Shown: positions 42,550 to 52,838 of the stretch, piece by piece | Layout: each line of letters begins with the position of its first letter | Position numbering within the stretch: position 1 is the first letter of the stretch | Assembly (NCBI GenBank): GCA_001310555.1 | Contig: BAXO01000004.1 | Coordinates: 1-64,000, forward strand | Length of the DNA stretch: 64,000 nucleotides | Reading direction: 5' to 3' | Source: Bacillus sp. JCM 19058 | Lineage (GTDB): Bacteria; Bacillota; Bacilli; Bacillales_H; Bacillaceae_D | Translations under genes and position numbers: made by a program | The notes under the pieces: generated by a model | What the model was told of the DNA's origin: nothing | The model's input: the letters and a program-made list of their open reading frames with translations, nothing else | Database searches by the model: none

Positions 42550-43425
42550 ATGTATTCATATTAAAGAGTCATTATCGCGTAGGATATTCATTAAATTTAA
42601 TTATGTATTTCTAATATTTTTGAGCTTGTTTATGTTACTTCCATACTTGCATGTGCTAGCCGGGTCATTTAGTGGTGGCGAAGCGATATTGCAAGGGGCA
42701 GTGACAATATTCCCTGTAGATTTTACGTTAGTAACTTTGAAGCTGTGTTAAGTGATATGGCTATTTGGCAATCCTTTGGAATTAGTGTATTTGTTACAAC
42801 TGTAGGCACTGCTATAAATTTGTTGCTAACATCTTTGATGGCATATGGACTTTCGCAACCTTATGTAAAGGGTCGTTCAATAATCATTTTACTTGTTTTA
42901 TTTACTATGATATTCCAAGCACCAATGATCCGACTTACTTAGTTGTTAAGGAATTGGGGATGCTTAATACGCTTTGGTCGATTATGATACCAAATGCTGT
43001 AAGTGCTTTCAATCTTATCATCATGATTACTTTTTTTTAGAAAGATTCCAAAAGATTTACTGGATTCAGCCAAAATAGATGGGTGTGGGGAATATAAGAT
43101 ATGGCGGAGTGTTGTGTTACCATTATCTCTACCATCATTGACCACCATTGGTCTATTTTATGCAGTCGCGCATTGGAATGGTTATTTTCAAGCATTAATG
43201 TATATTCGAGATACAAAGTTGTTCCCACTACAAGTCAAATTACGAAGACTTATTGTTGAAAGCGATGCAGAAGTGATGATGCAAAGTGCACAATTGACAC
43301 TATCTTCTATAGAAGGTATTAAAATGGCTTCTATTATTGTTGCTACTGTACCAATTCTATTAGTCTATCCATTTATTCAAAAGTATTTTACGAAGGGCGC
43401 TATGCTAGGGTCAATTAAAGAATAA
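42550..43425 (+). CDS. Carbohydrate ABC transporter permease, LplC-type (frame changes)
   Basis: This is the second permease of the unit: SLSRRIFIKFNYVFLIFLSL, SGGEAILQGAVTIFPVDFTL, MAYGLSQPYVKGRSIIIL, the EAA loop KDLLDSAKIDGCGEYKIWRS and the closing KGAMLGSIKE. The frame changes at the start (an extra T after ATG 42550), near 42733, near 42937 and at the T-run 43031-43038. AGAAGGGAG gives the ribosome site. It lies eight bases after the first permease. It pairs with it in the membrane. Confidence 0.85.
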
Positions 43426-43449
43426 AATTTGAAAAGAAAAGGTGATGAA

Positions 43450-45007
43450 ATGTTTAAAGGAGAAAGTAATAAGTTATTTATTTTAATTTGTATGCTTGCC
43501 ATGTTTATTTTCATAGTCGGTTGTTCTTCAAATGAATCTCAAACAACCGTAGTTCCTAATGATAATAATAGTGAGCCAAGCGATATCAGTATAATTATGG
43601 CAGATAGAGGTATTCAAGTTGTTGAAGCATCCCCAGATATTAACAATGAAAAGTATGTCAAAAAATTAGCCGAATTAACGAACACTAATCTCGATATCGA
43701 GTTACTGCCATGGTCAGAATACGAACAAAGTTTAACACTAGTCTTCGCAGGTGGTGAGTACCCAGACTTAATGGAGATAAATGGAATAAATGTACCTCAA
43801 GTTGCACCAGCTATTGAGACTGGAGTATTCACGCCATTGAATGATCTGATTGAGGAACATGCACCGAATTTGAAAAAGTTTATATCTGAAGAACAGTGGA
43901 ATAGTCCGATTGTAAGTAAGGATGGAACTATTTATGCTATTCCTTCCACAAACTATGTTAGAAACAATAATGTTGTAATGGTTCGAAAAGATTGGTTGGA
44001 CAACTTGGGCTTAGATACACCAAAAACAGTTGAAGAATACATTGATATGTTAAAGACTTTTAAAACAGAAGATCCGAATGGTAATGGTGAACAAGATGAA
44101 ATTCCAATTTCGGGTCGAGAAAATTTTGCCTTTGTGGAGGCTTTTTTTTGGAGCATATGATGTTTTACCTGCAGACTACAAGTACGTTGATAACGAGCTC
44201 GTTCCAAACTTTATTCGTCCTGAAATGAAGGAAGCGCTATCAATATATAAAGAACTTTATGATGAGAAGTTATTAGACAATGAATTCCTTGTACAACAAG
44301 GGAAAGACTGGGATGCAAAAATCAAAGGGAAAGGTAATGTAGGGATGTTTATTCACTCTGCCACATATCCAGATAAGTGGTTAACAGAAATACAACAGAA
44401 TACACCATCTGCTGAACTAGATGTTATTCCTGCCCCTACAGGTCCAGACGGAAAAGGTGGACATTCCATTGCTTCTACAGTTGGTAGTATGGTATGGGCA
44501 ATTCCATCTACAAATGAGAACCCGGTTGAGGCAATTAAGTTTTTGGATCAATTTTACGATGAAGATGTCCAAACACTGCTAACATATGGGATAGAAGGCG
44601 AGGATCATACTGTTGAGGATGGTGAAATTGTATATCATTATCCAACCGACCAAGATGGTATCTATAACGAAACAATGTATCAAGACTTTTTAAGATTTAT
44701 TGGTCCATCTCATTTAGATGATGAAGATTACTTACTAAATAGACCTCATGGTGATTTAATAAAACGTGCTATTGATATCACTAATAATGAAGGGAGAGAA
44801 AATGATGGTTTATCGATGCCTATACCACCGACATTATTAGAAAGACCAGAACTACAAAAGAATGGGTTATGGATTGAATATGCTGCTGGTGTTCTAACAG
44901 GGAATGAGTCACTTGATAATTTTGATAACTTTGTTGCAGACTGGAAAGAACGCGGTGGAGACCAAGTAATACAAGAAGCAACCGAATGGTATAATGCTTT
45001 ACATTAA
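43450..45007 (+). CDS. Sugar-binding lipoprotein, LplA-type (one frame change)
   Basis: The binding protein has about 518 residues with lipobox cysteine at residue 25 (FIFIVGC). The mature part includes MADRGIQVVEASPDINNEKY, LPWSEYEQSLTLVFAGGEYPD and NPVEAIKFLDQFYDEDVQTL. ATG 43450 behind AAAGGTG is preferred to the TTG at 43429. The T8 run 44142-44149 causes the single break; FGAYDVLPADYKYVDN continues on the other side. It is the third gene of the importer unit controlled by the YesMN-type pair. Confidence 0.88.
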
Positions 45008-45085
45008 TTCATATCCAAGGGAACCTTCTAGTGGTTCTTTGACGACATTTAACTTAAATTCTTCTCGATACTAGGCCATATAAAA

Positions 45086-45147
45086 GCACCCCAAGTGTTT
45101 GTTTTTGCTCTAACTTTTGGGGTGCAGCACCTTCATGGGGGTGTTTT
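45086..45147 (+). terminator. Tandem hairpins after the importer unit
   Basis: GCACCCCAA (45086-45094) pairs with TTGGGGTGC (45117-45125). A second short hairpin (CACC...GGGTG) ends in TTTTCC. Together they probably terminate or attenuate transcription into the next gene. Confidence 0.55.
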
Positions 45148-45240
45148 CCTGTTCAAACAGTCATGTTAGTTGAAAGAATATCAAATCACATAAGTAAATT
45201 TCTAGCCAATATGTGGACGAAAACAAAGGAGTGTTAAAGG

Positions 45241-47936
45241 TTGGAACATTTAAAGAAAAACCATGACTTAGGGCTACCGGATTGGGGACCCTATAAAAAA
45301 AAGTACATTGGAATCTCGCATCTTCCTGATAAGGAAAAAGGGTTTCGGTTTGATTTAAGTGTTTTTCCTGGGTTTTATCGCAGGAAAGTGGACGTCCCTA
45401 ATGTGATGTGGGAATCAGATTATCACCCTTGGGAAGCCACTCCGGATTTGAGTTATTATGCTCATCGTCATGAGCTGGAATGGAAAGATCGAGTGTATTG
45501 TGATATTTCCTTTTCTGAAATGACATCAAGCTCTCGGTTAATTAGATGCGAATGTGTGAATAAGGTGAATCGAAATCAAAACATTGTTTTACATTATATG
45601 GCATCACTCCATTTTCCACTTCATCATGCCCATGCAAAAGACTTTTTACGTCCTAGTGAAGTGAGCTTGCCAAAGGAAGGCATCTGGATTGATGCACTAG
45701 ATTACGATGATTTAACTTATGCAATTCCTCGTCCAACAGATCAGCTTGTTCCTGATGGTTTTTTTCGTTCAGAGATAAGAGATAACTATTTTACAAACGG
45801 TAGTGGGATTGGGCATGGATTCGGAAATGACCAAGGTGACAAAGTAAGTTTTCGTTTCACTGTTCATGCAGGTAAAAAAGATGCTATGTTAGTCTTTCGC
45901 TATCGGCTAAAACAATCAGCACAAGCAACTTTTAATGCTCAAGGTATAATCGACCGACCAATCGTCTTTGATGGTGGAAATGATTTTGAAACCAAAAATA
46001 TTTCGTTGGGGGAACTTGAATCAGGTACGCATCAATTACAACTTATCTCAGATGGAAACAGTCCAATTGAATTAGATGGGTTTGCAATTGTTGAAAAATC
46101 AGAGGATCTGTTTTTTCAACAATCTGATTGGAGTAAAATACCCGATATCGAGCTAGGCCCAGTAAAAAAATAGCTTGATATTAAAGTATAAGGATATAGA
46201 TGTATATTACGGATTACTATGGGATTTTGATGACTTCGATATAAGAGAATTCTATAGCGATGAATTAGATAACTCCATACGACACAATGTACATCATCAT
46301 GTGCATTCTACCTTCAAAGGTGAGGGAGATGGACACTTCACGAACGTATATTTACGTCCAATTGCATTAAAGCCTAATTCCTCAAAAACAATCTATGGAA
46401 TGGTTTGCCATGGAAGTAAATTCGAGGTAGGGGAGATGCTATTAAATTTCCATAATCATACACAAGTCGGTGAGCAAATCTATCAATCTAATAAAAGTAA
46501 AATACAAAATAGCGCTACACCTGCGGCTGACCCGTACCTATTTAGTCGAAATTTATTAGCAGCTACAACGTTAACAAATGTAGTTTATCCTGTCTATTTA
46601 AAAAAAATCTTACATTAAGCATAATACTCCTGGGAGGTGGTGGGACTGTTTATATACATGGGATTCAGGATTTATTGGATTGGGTTTATCCGAGTTGAGT
46701 ATTGAACGAGCGATCGATTGTTTAAATGCCTATCTTACCGAACCGGGTGACAAACAAGCCGCATTTATTCATCATGCAGTCCGGTACCAGTTCAGCACTA
46801 TTTGTATTTAGAGTTATGGAATAAAACTCAATCAAAAAAAATTGTTATCGTTTTTCTACCCTAGATTAAAGCAATATTACGACTTTCTTGCGGGTCATAC
46901 AGAGGGATCCACGACAAGAACCCTTCCGTCTAATTTGATTCAAACATGGGACTATTTTTATAATTCTGGAGGTTGGGACGATTACCCACCACAGGTCCAT
47001 GTGCACAAAAATAATCTGCAAAAACATGTTGCCACTGCAGTAAATACTTCTCATTGTATTCGTATAGCAAAAATATTAAAAATGGCAGCTATTGAGATAG
47101 GTGGCTTAAACGAAGACATTCAGCATTATAATTCTGATATTTCACTGTTTAGTAATGCCTTGCAATCGTATTCTTGGGATAATGAAGCTGGATTCTTTAG
47201 TTATGTGAACCACGACAGCGAAGGGAATCCAATAGAATTCATAAAACATGAAACAGGTAGTAACTATAACATGGGTCTAGATGGAATTTATCCATTAGTA
47301 GCTGGTGTTTGTACAGAAGATCAACAAACAAAACTGATGAATCTTTTGCAATCAGAACAAAGGTTGTGGAGTAGTAAAGGGCTCTCAACTGTAGATCAAT
47401 CTGCTCCATATTTCAAAATTGATGGTTACTGGAATGGCGCTGTTTGGTTTCCACATCAATGGTTCTTCTGGAAGACAATGCTGGATTTAGGCCAGAGCGA
47501 TTTTGCTAGAAAAATTGCAACGACGGCGCTTGATTTGTGGAAGAATGAAGTAGAGGAATCGTATAACTGCTATGAGCACTTTATTATTCAGTCTGGTAGA
47601 GGTGCTGGTTGGCATCACTTTGGTGGTCTATCTAACCCAATTCTTAGTTGGTTTGGTGCTTATTACATTCCAGGCCGATTAACCTGTGGATTTGATACTT
47701 GGGTAGTAGAAAAACAGTTTAATGAGGATAATACATGGCTTTATGGAAAGCTCAAATCAAATGTAGAATTAAATGATCGCTTTTCTATTATTGCTACGAT
47801 GAATCCAACCGAAAAATATCAAGTCAAGTGGAATAACAAAGTAGTTCCATTTAAAGAATTTGAAGAGGGTAGTTTAGAAATTACGATAACGGAAGATACT
47901 TCTGTGGGCGTTTTAACGATTGAGGTAAGACAGTAA
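45241..47936 (+). CDS. (alpha/alpha)6-barrel glycosidase, GH63/MGH1-like (frame changes)
   Basis: Pieces in several frames give a protein of about 895 residues. The N-terminal beta-sandwich (LPDWGPYKKKYIGISHLP) is followed by a toroid domain. CLYTWDSGFIGLGL carries the presumed acid aspartate. DGYWNGAVWFPHQWFFW and ESYNCYEHFI recall the second catalytic region of GH63 enzymes such as E. coli YgjK. The start is TTG 45241, nine bases after AAAGGAG. Breaks lie near 46167-46176 (A-run), 46600-46610 (A-run), 46780 and 46832-46838. It is probably an intracellular glucosidase acting on what the upstream importer brings in. The exact GH family needs confirmation. Confidence 0.75.
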
Positions 47937-48220
47937 GACTCTCTTTAGCTACACTATTTGTGTACGAGAAAAAGGAATATTTATTTAGTTGCAGGCAAAA
48001 GCACTGAAGAACTGGCTGTTTTGGAAAAAGTAAATTATAGATTTATAATGAATGCTGAGGATTAAGTAAAAGAACGACAAACTTTAATATCTGTGGTGAA
48101 AGCGAAGCTAATGGGTCGTCGAAAGTGCCAAAGTTGGAACCTGTCGGTTGCGAGAAATGGAAGGAAGCAAATTTAATAAAGTTACACGTGCCGATACTAA
48201 TTAGAAAGGACGTGCTGATT
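47937..48220. other. Intergenic region, no gene seen
   Basis: No ORF with a ribosome site appears. It leads up to AGAAAGGA ahead of the oxidoreductase fragment. Confidence 0.4.
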
Positions 48221-48650
48221 ATGAGTACAACAACACAAACAAGTATAAAGGAAATGAGAGGAAAAACAGAACTTATAACCGTGATAATTGTTGGAGCAGG
48301 TAATAGATCGAATGTATATTTAACATATGCAGAAAAGCATCCAAAAGACCTGCGAATTGTAGGTGTTGTGGAGCCTGATTGATTAAGAAGAGAAAGAGGA
48401 GCAGAGCGATTCAACCTATTTACAGAAAATTGTTTTGATTCGATTGAAGCAGTTGTAAATCAGCCCAAAATAGCGGATGCCGTTATTAACGGAACCATGG
48501 ATGAAATGCACGTAAGGACAACTATTCCATTATTAAAAGCAGGCTATGACTTGTTATTAGAAAAACCGATTGGTGTGACAAAACAAGAGGTTTTAGAGTT
48601 ATCGGATGTTACGACTAAATTCAAGCGGAAAGTTATATTTTCACCCAAAA
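48221..48650 (+). pseudogene. Gfo/Idh/MocA oxidoreductase, N-terminal half with stop codon
   Basis: ATG 48221 behind AAAGGA starts a Rossmann domain (ITVIIVGAGNRSNVYLTYA) and reaches VVEPD. An in-frame TGA at 48380-48382 follows. The frame then continues to the family motif LLLEKPIGVTKQEVLELSD. Coding sense ends at about KRKVIF, where the sequence passes abruptly into the ytvI flank. The substrate domain is absent. It was probably the last gene of the sugar locus before a deletion. Confidence 0.75.
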
Positions 48651-48659
48651 GAGCTGGAG

Positions 48660-49780
48660 TCAATCGCTTGCCCAGCCCTTTTGGATGAAGTGCTTAAGAT
48701 CTTTTGTTATTCCAATATCATGCATGATCATGATCAACACTAAAATAATTGGTCCAATTACGAGCCAATAGCGCCAAACAGCTGCAAGCCAGCAAACAAA
48801 GAAACTAAAATAGCTACAGGATTTAGATTTAGATTTGTGGAAAGTACTTTTGGTTCTAGCAGTTGTCTGACGATGACAATAATAATATAAAGAATTGTCA
48901 AACCAATTGCTAACGAATAATTCCCAGTAATATACAGATAAATAAACCATGGAATTAAAATCGTTCCCGTACCTAAATAGGAAGAAATTCAGCAACCCCG
49001 ATAACCACAGCAAGAGTAATTGGATAATCGACACGAAGAATCAGAAGACCGATCAACACGATAAAAGCAGTAATAAACATTAAGTACAACTGGGCGCGGA
49101 TAAAGCCGAACACGCGGAAACGGAGAGCTTGAATAAAATCTTTGAATCGTCGCTGCACTGTTGCCGGTACTGAACGTTTGAAGATGGTCGAATACTGATG
49201 CCAGCTTTTCCCCATAAAATAAATACTTAAGAGGATAAAGAGGAAAGCGACAAAAAAGGTAGGAACACCGAGTACAAAATGGGTGAGCGCATCGACAATC
49301 GCTTGCCCTAACTGACCTAACAGTGTACCAACCTGCGAGCCGAGCTGGATTATACTTTGACGTAACGTTTCTTGTTCATCTGCACTAAATGTATTAAAGA
49401 ATCCAAGCGCTTGCTGCCAAAAAGGAAATATAACTTTATTAAAATACGTTTGAACGCCTATTGAGGACAGTTCAATCCATTCGGGTATTTGGCTGAAAAA
49501 AATTTCTTATACTTAACCAAATAAGCATAACAATCCCGGTGATAACAGAAGAAATAAATAGCATGCCGCCTAACAAACCGACTAGACTTGCAATACCAGA
49601 GGTAAAACGAAGCTTGTGTTTTAAAAAGCGAACGAAAGGCTGCAAAAACCAGGCGAATAAAGCAGCAAACCAAAAAGGGTAGGTTAAAGAAAAAAGCTTA
49701 ATTAAGGCAACGGCAAGAACCACGATTACGATTGTAACGGAAAGCGCACGTAATCCCATCCACGCATGCTCACGAGTCAT
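48660..49780 (-). CDS. ytvI: Sporulation membrane protein YtvI, AI-2E transporter family (two frame changes)
   Basis: This is a polytopic membrane protein of about 370 residues. MTREHAWMGLRALSVTIVIV opens it, a pair of helices follows, then an amphipathic region (FGFFNTF...ETLRQSIIQLGSQVGTLLG). The AI-2E-type C-terminus reads FRVFGFIRAQLYLMFITAF, VDYPITLAVVIGVAEFLPI, GPIILVLIMIMHDIG. Breaks lie near 49490-49500 (A-run) and 48985. The family transports small molecules; YtvI orthologues are linked to sporulation. It is transcribed toward the truncated oxidoreductase. Confidence 0.82.
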
Positions 49781-49934
49781 CTCATCACCCTTTCGTTTCT
49801 TTTACGTTATAATAAACAATAACCGGAACTTGTTATTAAGAGAGCTATATAATTTAGTATAGTAAATTTTAGCAAAAAAAACTAATCCAAAATTATCAAA
49901 AACAATTACATAAAGTGAAATTTCGCTGCGAAAT

Positions 49935-49948
49935 ACCGATTAATCGGT
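49935..49948. promoter_or_regulatory. 14-bp palindrome between ytvI and a small gene
   Basis: ACCGATTAATCGGT is a perfect palindrome 65 bases before the next start codon. It could be a dimeric repressor site for either divergent gene. No known regulator is matched. Confidence 0.35.
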
Positions 49949-50012
49949 TAACTATGTGAAAATTGTGGAATAGTATACCCAACAAAGAGTTAAAAGAAGG
50001 GGGGCTGCTAAA

Positions 50013-50348
50013 ATGCTTTATGACCAATTCATAAAAGAAGTAAGCTCTGATTTTTACTCATTATTTCCCGATTTTGAAGAAGAACTGCTGATTAAAAAGC
50101 AAGTAGAATCGTTCGATGAATATTTTAATAAAACTACCGGAAATGAGGAATTAATCGGAGAAATAATTATTGAGGCGGAACGTTTCGGATTAACAAAGGA
50201 AGATTTTATCACTGATCTGTATGACGAGGTCAAAAACTTCGGCGGGAAAATCGAGCTTAGAATCAAACAGCTCGAACTAGAACTTACGCATGGACGATAC
50301 AGGAAAGAAGAAGTATTTGAAGTTAAAACATCAAAAAAAACAGACTAA
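50013..50348 (+). CDS. Small acidic cytoplasmic protein, unknown function
   Basis: The 111-residue product (MLYDQFIKEVSSDFYSLFPD) is charged, mostly helical and has no membrane segment or signal peptide. ATG 50013 lies behind AAGGGGGG with a good spacing. The frame is unbroken, which is notable in this window. The stretch EFIITDLYDEVKNFG-like (DFITDLYDEVKNFGGK) suggests a coiled or helical bundle. I do not recognise a family. It is monocistronic. Confidence 0.6.
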   Translation: MLYDQFIKEVSSDFYSLFPDFEEELLIKKQVESFDEYFNKTTGNEELIGEIIIEAERFGLTKEDFITDLYDEVKNFGGKIELRIKQLELELTHGRYRKEEVFEVKTSKKTD

Positions 50349-50533
50349 AACAATCATTAGCGCAAGATTAAACTAATTTTAAATTTTGTCTCAAAATATG
50401 AAGTAAACTTGGATATAGAGACAAAATTTCAATTTTGTTTATTGATTCCGATAATATATATTATGTCTACTAGAAAAATTTAAATAATATTGCTGCTTTA
50501 TTTTAAGACTTCTATTTTCTTTCCTTATTATTT
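50349..50533. other. AT-rich intergenic region
   Basis: No gene is seen. GTCTC (50391) and GAGAC (50421) form a loose inverted pair around an AT-rich loop, followed by AAAATTTCAATTTTG. Confidence 0.35.
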
Positions 50534-51358
50534 TTATCGTTTCTTTTTTTTAAGAGCATTTTTATGCACTTTAACTTCTCTATCTTTTAATTGATCTAAA
50601 GGTAATGTTTCTCTTTGGAAAGTTTCGTATTTTCTTTTTAAATACAATTCTTTGTTTTTATAAATCATTCAGAAAATATTGTTCTACGACCACTAACATA
50701 TACACGAAAATATGTACCGTGTTCTGTAAAATTTGTTTCAAATCCGTTTATTTCAATTTCGTTTCTCAATGCATTCATAAATAACTTAGAACCACCGACA
50801 AAACTGACAAAGAACTTTTCATATTTAACAAAACCATCCCCATCAAAATAGCCTCGAATAAAATGACTCATATATTCCTTAGGCACATATGGAAATTCAA
50901 TGGTACTTGATTTATTAGGTTTAACGCCATGAATTTCAATTAAATCTTTCTTAAGTATTTGACTATTTATGCTCAGTATATATACTTCTGTATTTTTATT
51001 CTTATAAATTGGTTGATTGGATTCTAATTCTTCCCTTATTTCCTCAAGAATGTATTTTTCCTTCTGAGCTATACTAACAGATTGACTATCTCTTACTACA
51101 TTACCATCTGCTATAAGGAACCCTAGTATATACGCCATGCTATTTGACCATGTTTTAAAGTAACCTTCATTTAGTGTATATTTTCTTTTCCAACTCCCTC
51201 TTGGTCTCATTTCAATATTATTAACCTTCAAATAGCATTCGAATATATCTTGATGAAACATTTGAAATTTTTGCAATTTCAGTAGTTCTTTCTCCATCTA
51301 AATACAATTTTATAATTTCCTTAGTTTCTAAACTTCTTTTTCTAGGCGGTCTACTCAT
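50534..51358 (-). CDS. HTH-LAGLIDADG homing endonuclease (two frame changes)
   Basis: Rebuilt length is about 275 residues. From ATG 51358, behind AGGAGG, MSRPPRKRSLETKEIIKLYL and RTTEIAKISNVSSRYIRML form an N-terminal recombinase-like HTH. Two LAGLIDADG helices follow: AYILGFLIADGNV and HFIRGYFDGDGFV, each with its catalytic aspartate. An extra T near 51237 separates the HTH, and a change near 50668 restores the usual tail (YKNKELYLKRKYETFQ) to a stop at 50534. It is free-standing, with no intein or intron visible around it. It cuts a long DNA site to promote its own spread. Confidence 0.82.
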
Positions 51359-51399
51359 ATAAATTCCTCCTATTATAATAAATAGAATCTATGTTCTCA

Positions 51400-51720
51400 T
51401 TTTGATTTTAACATACTTTTTCACTAGTGTTGAAAAATTTTTGATGGAATTTTCCATTTATTCGTTTTCCCTGCTAAGAGACAAAAAAAAGTCAATACCT
51501 AACTAATGGTGGCTCTATCAATTGGGATTTATGTACAATTAGATTTTTGCAACATTAATCAATAATACTTTATAAAATTTCTTAACGACATGGATGTACT
51601 AAGCTCTACGCGATCCTCAAGAAATCAAACCAAAATCAATTTCAGCTCGAACATATGATAGAATTATCCTAAATGCAACGTTAGTGAATTTGAATATATC
51701 AATAGAATTGCCACGCTAAA
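51400..51720. other. Intergenic region with an unassigned open stretch
   Basis: At about 51602-51717 one frame reads LRDPQEIKPKSISARTYDRI without start codon or known relatives. Otherwise nothing is seen. Confidence 0.25.
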
Positions 51721-51722
51721 CA

Positions 51723-51747
51723 AGGCATAGCAGAATTAACTATGCCT
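51723..51747 (-). terminator. Terminator of the ABC exporter operon
   Basis: AGGCATAG pairs with CTATGCCT across a 9-base loop. On the minus strand it is followed by TGTTTA. It lies just after the last gene of the minus-strand operon. Confidence 0.55.
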
Positions 51748-51793
51748 CTAGACGGATAGGTATTGAGTACAGGTTGCTCATATTGATTAGCAT

Positions 51794-52018
51794 TTAATTT
51801 TCGCATTCATTTCTCTTGTCTTTTCTAATAATGAAATAAGCGATTCCTCCTATAAATGGAAGAAACAAAGTTCCGAATAACACAATTAACGCATATTCAT
51901 TACTATTTCCCCTATGGATGGAGTCTCGATATATCCAAATGCTTGTAATGATATTTAAAATAACTCCAATGAGAAGTAAGACAAGTACAATTGCCATATT
52001 TAAAGGGTCCGCTTCCAT
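51794..52018 (-). CDS. Small two-helix membrane protein, PLDc_N-like
   Basis: The 74-residue product has two membrane helices (MAIVLVLLLIGVILNIITSI and ALIVLFGTLFLPFIGGIAYF) separated by WIYRDSIHRGNSNEY and ending in RKDKRNECEN. The pattern resembles the phospholipase-D nuclease N-terminal (PLDc_N) or small exporter-associated proteins. It lies 29 bases downstream of the exporter permease, so it is probably its accessory. Function is unknown. Confidence 0.6.
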   Translation of the reverse strand: MEADPLNMAIVLVLLLIGVILNIITSIWIYRDSIHRGNSNEYALIVLFGTLFLPFIGGIAYFIIRKDKRNECEN

Positions 52019-52047
52019 TTTCCATACACCTCTGTCATATAAAATTT

Positions 52048-52838
52048 CTAAACAGTAATATCCCTTTTATTGAATATCCACCAGGTTAGAATGATAAAAA
52101 TAAGGTAATAAACCGCAAGTGTTATGATGGAAAACGTCATTGTCAACCCTTCTATGTAGGAAGCACCACCAATATGCTGCCTTAAGTTCAAATTAGCAAA
52201 CAAAATATACTTTGCCCAATCGTATTGTTGAAGGGCTATAACAAAATTTGGACCGACAAATCTTAAAAAGATTACCAGGCCAATCGCCATGGCGCTATTA
52301 TGAAAAATAGTGGAAATCATAAAGGCAATGGTAATCATCATCAGCATATCTATAAAGATTGATACCACTACGCTGATAAGGTGAGGAACAACATTTTCTA
52401 CCGGACTACCGTCCATTGAGATTAAGTTTGCTTGCGATGGAGAATCGAACCCGAAAAATATACCACCAACAATTAGAGATAATATCACTGTTATCACTAG
52501 CAGATTGAGTGAAAATAGAATAGTTGCAATATATTTAGATAACAGAACTTTTGATCGGCTGATCGGACGAATGAGTAACAGTTTTATCGTACCTTTTGAG
52601 AACTCGCCTGGAATATTTCCTGCAGCTATAATGACTGCGCATAAGACGATAATAGCAACAAAAACTTCAATATTATCATATAGGAATCCCCACATAGTTT
52701 CAGGGGATTTAGGCAGATAGCTGTGGATGAAGCCCGTGATGAACACAGCTAGAGTTAATGAGCCATACATTAATTTCGTTCCGATTCGACTATGGACTTT
52801 CATATTTCATTTTTAATACTATCAAATAGTCTAGACAA
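52048..52838 (-). CDS. ABC-2 type exporter permease (one frame change)
   Basis: The product has about six membrane helices and the ABC-2 pattern: IIVLCAVIIAAGNIPGEFSKGTIKLLLIRPISRSKVLLSKY (read here in parts, with the GTIKLLLIRP motif). The open frame begins at ATG 52803, but TTG 52838 behind AGGAGG gives MSRLFDSIKNE in the adjacent frame, joining near 52805 with one base. From that start it overlaps the ATPase stop, as expected for coupled exporter genes. It is the membrane part of a BcrAB/LanFE-like exporter. Confidence 0.8.
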
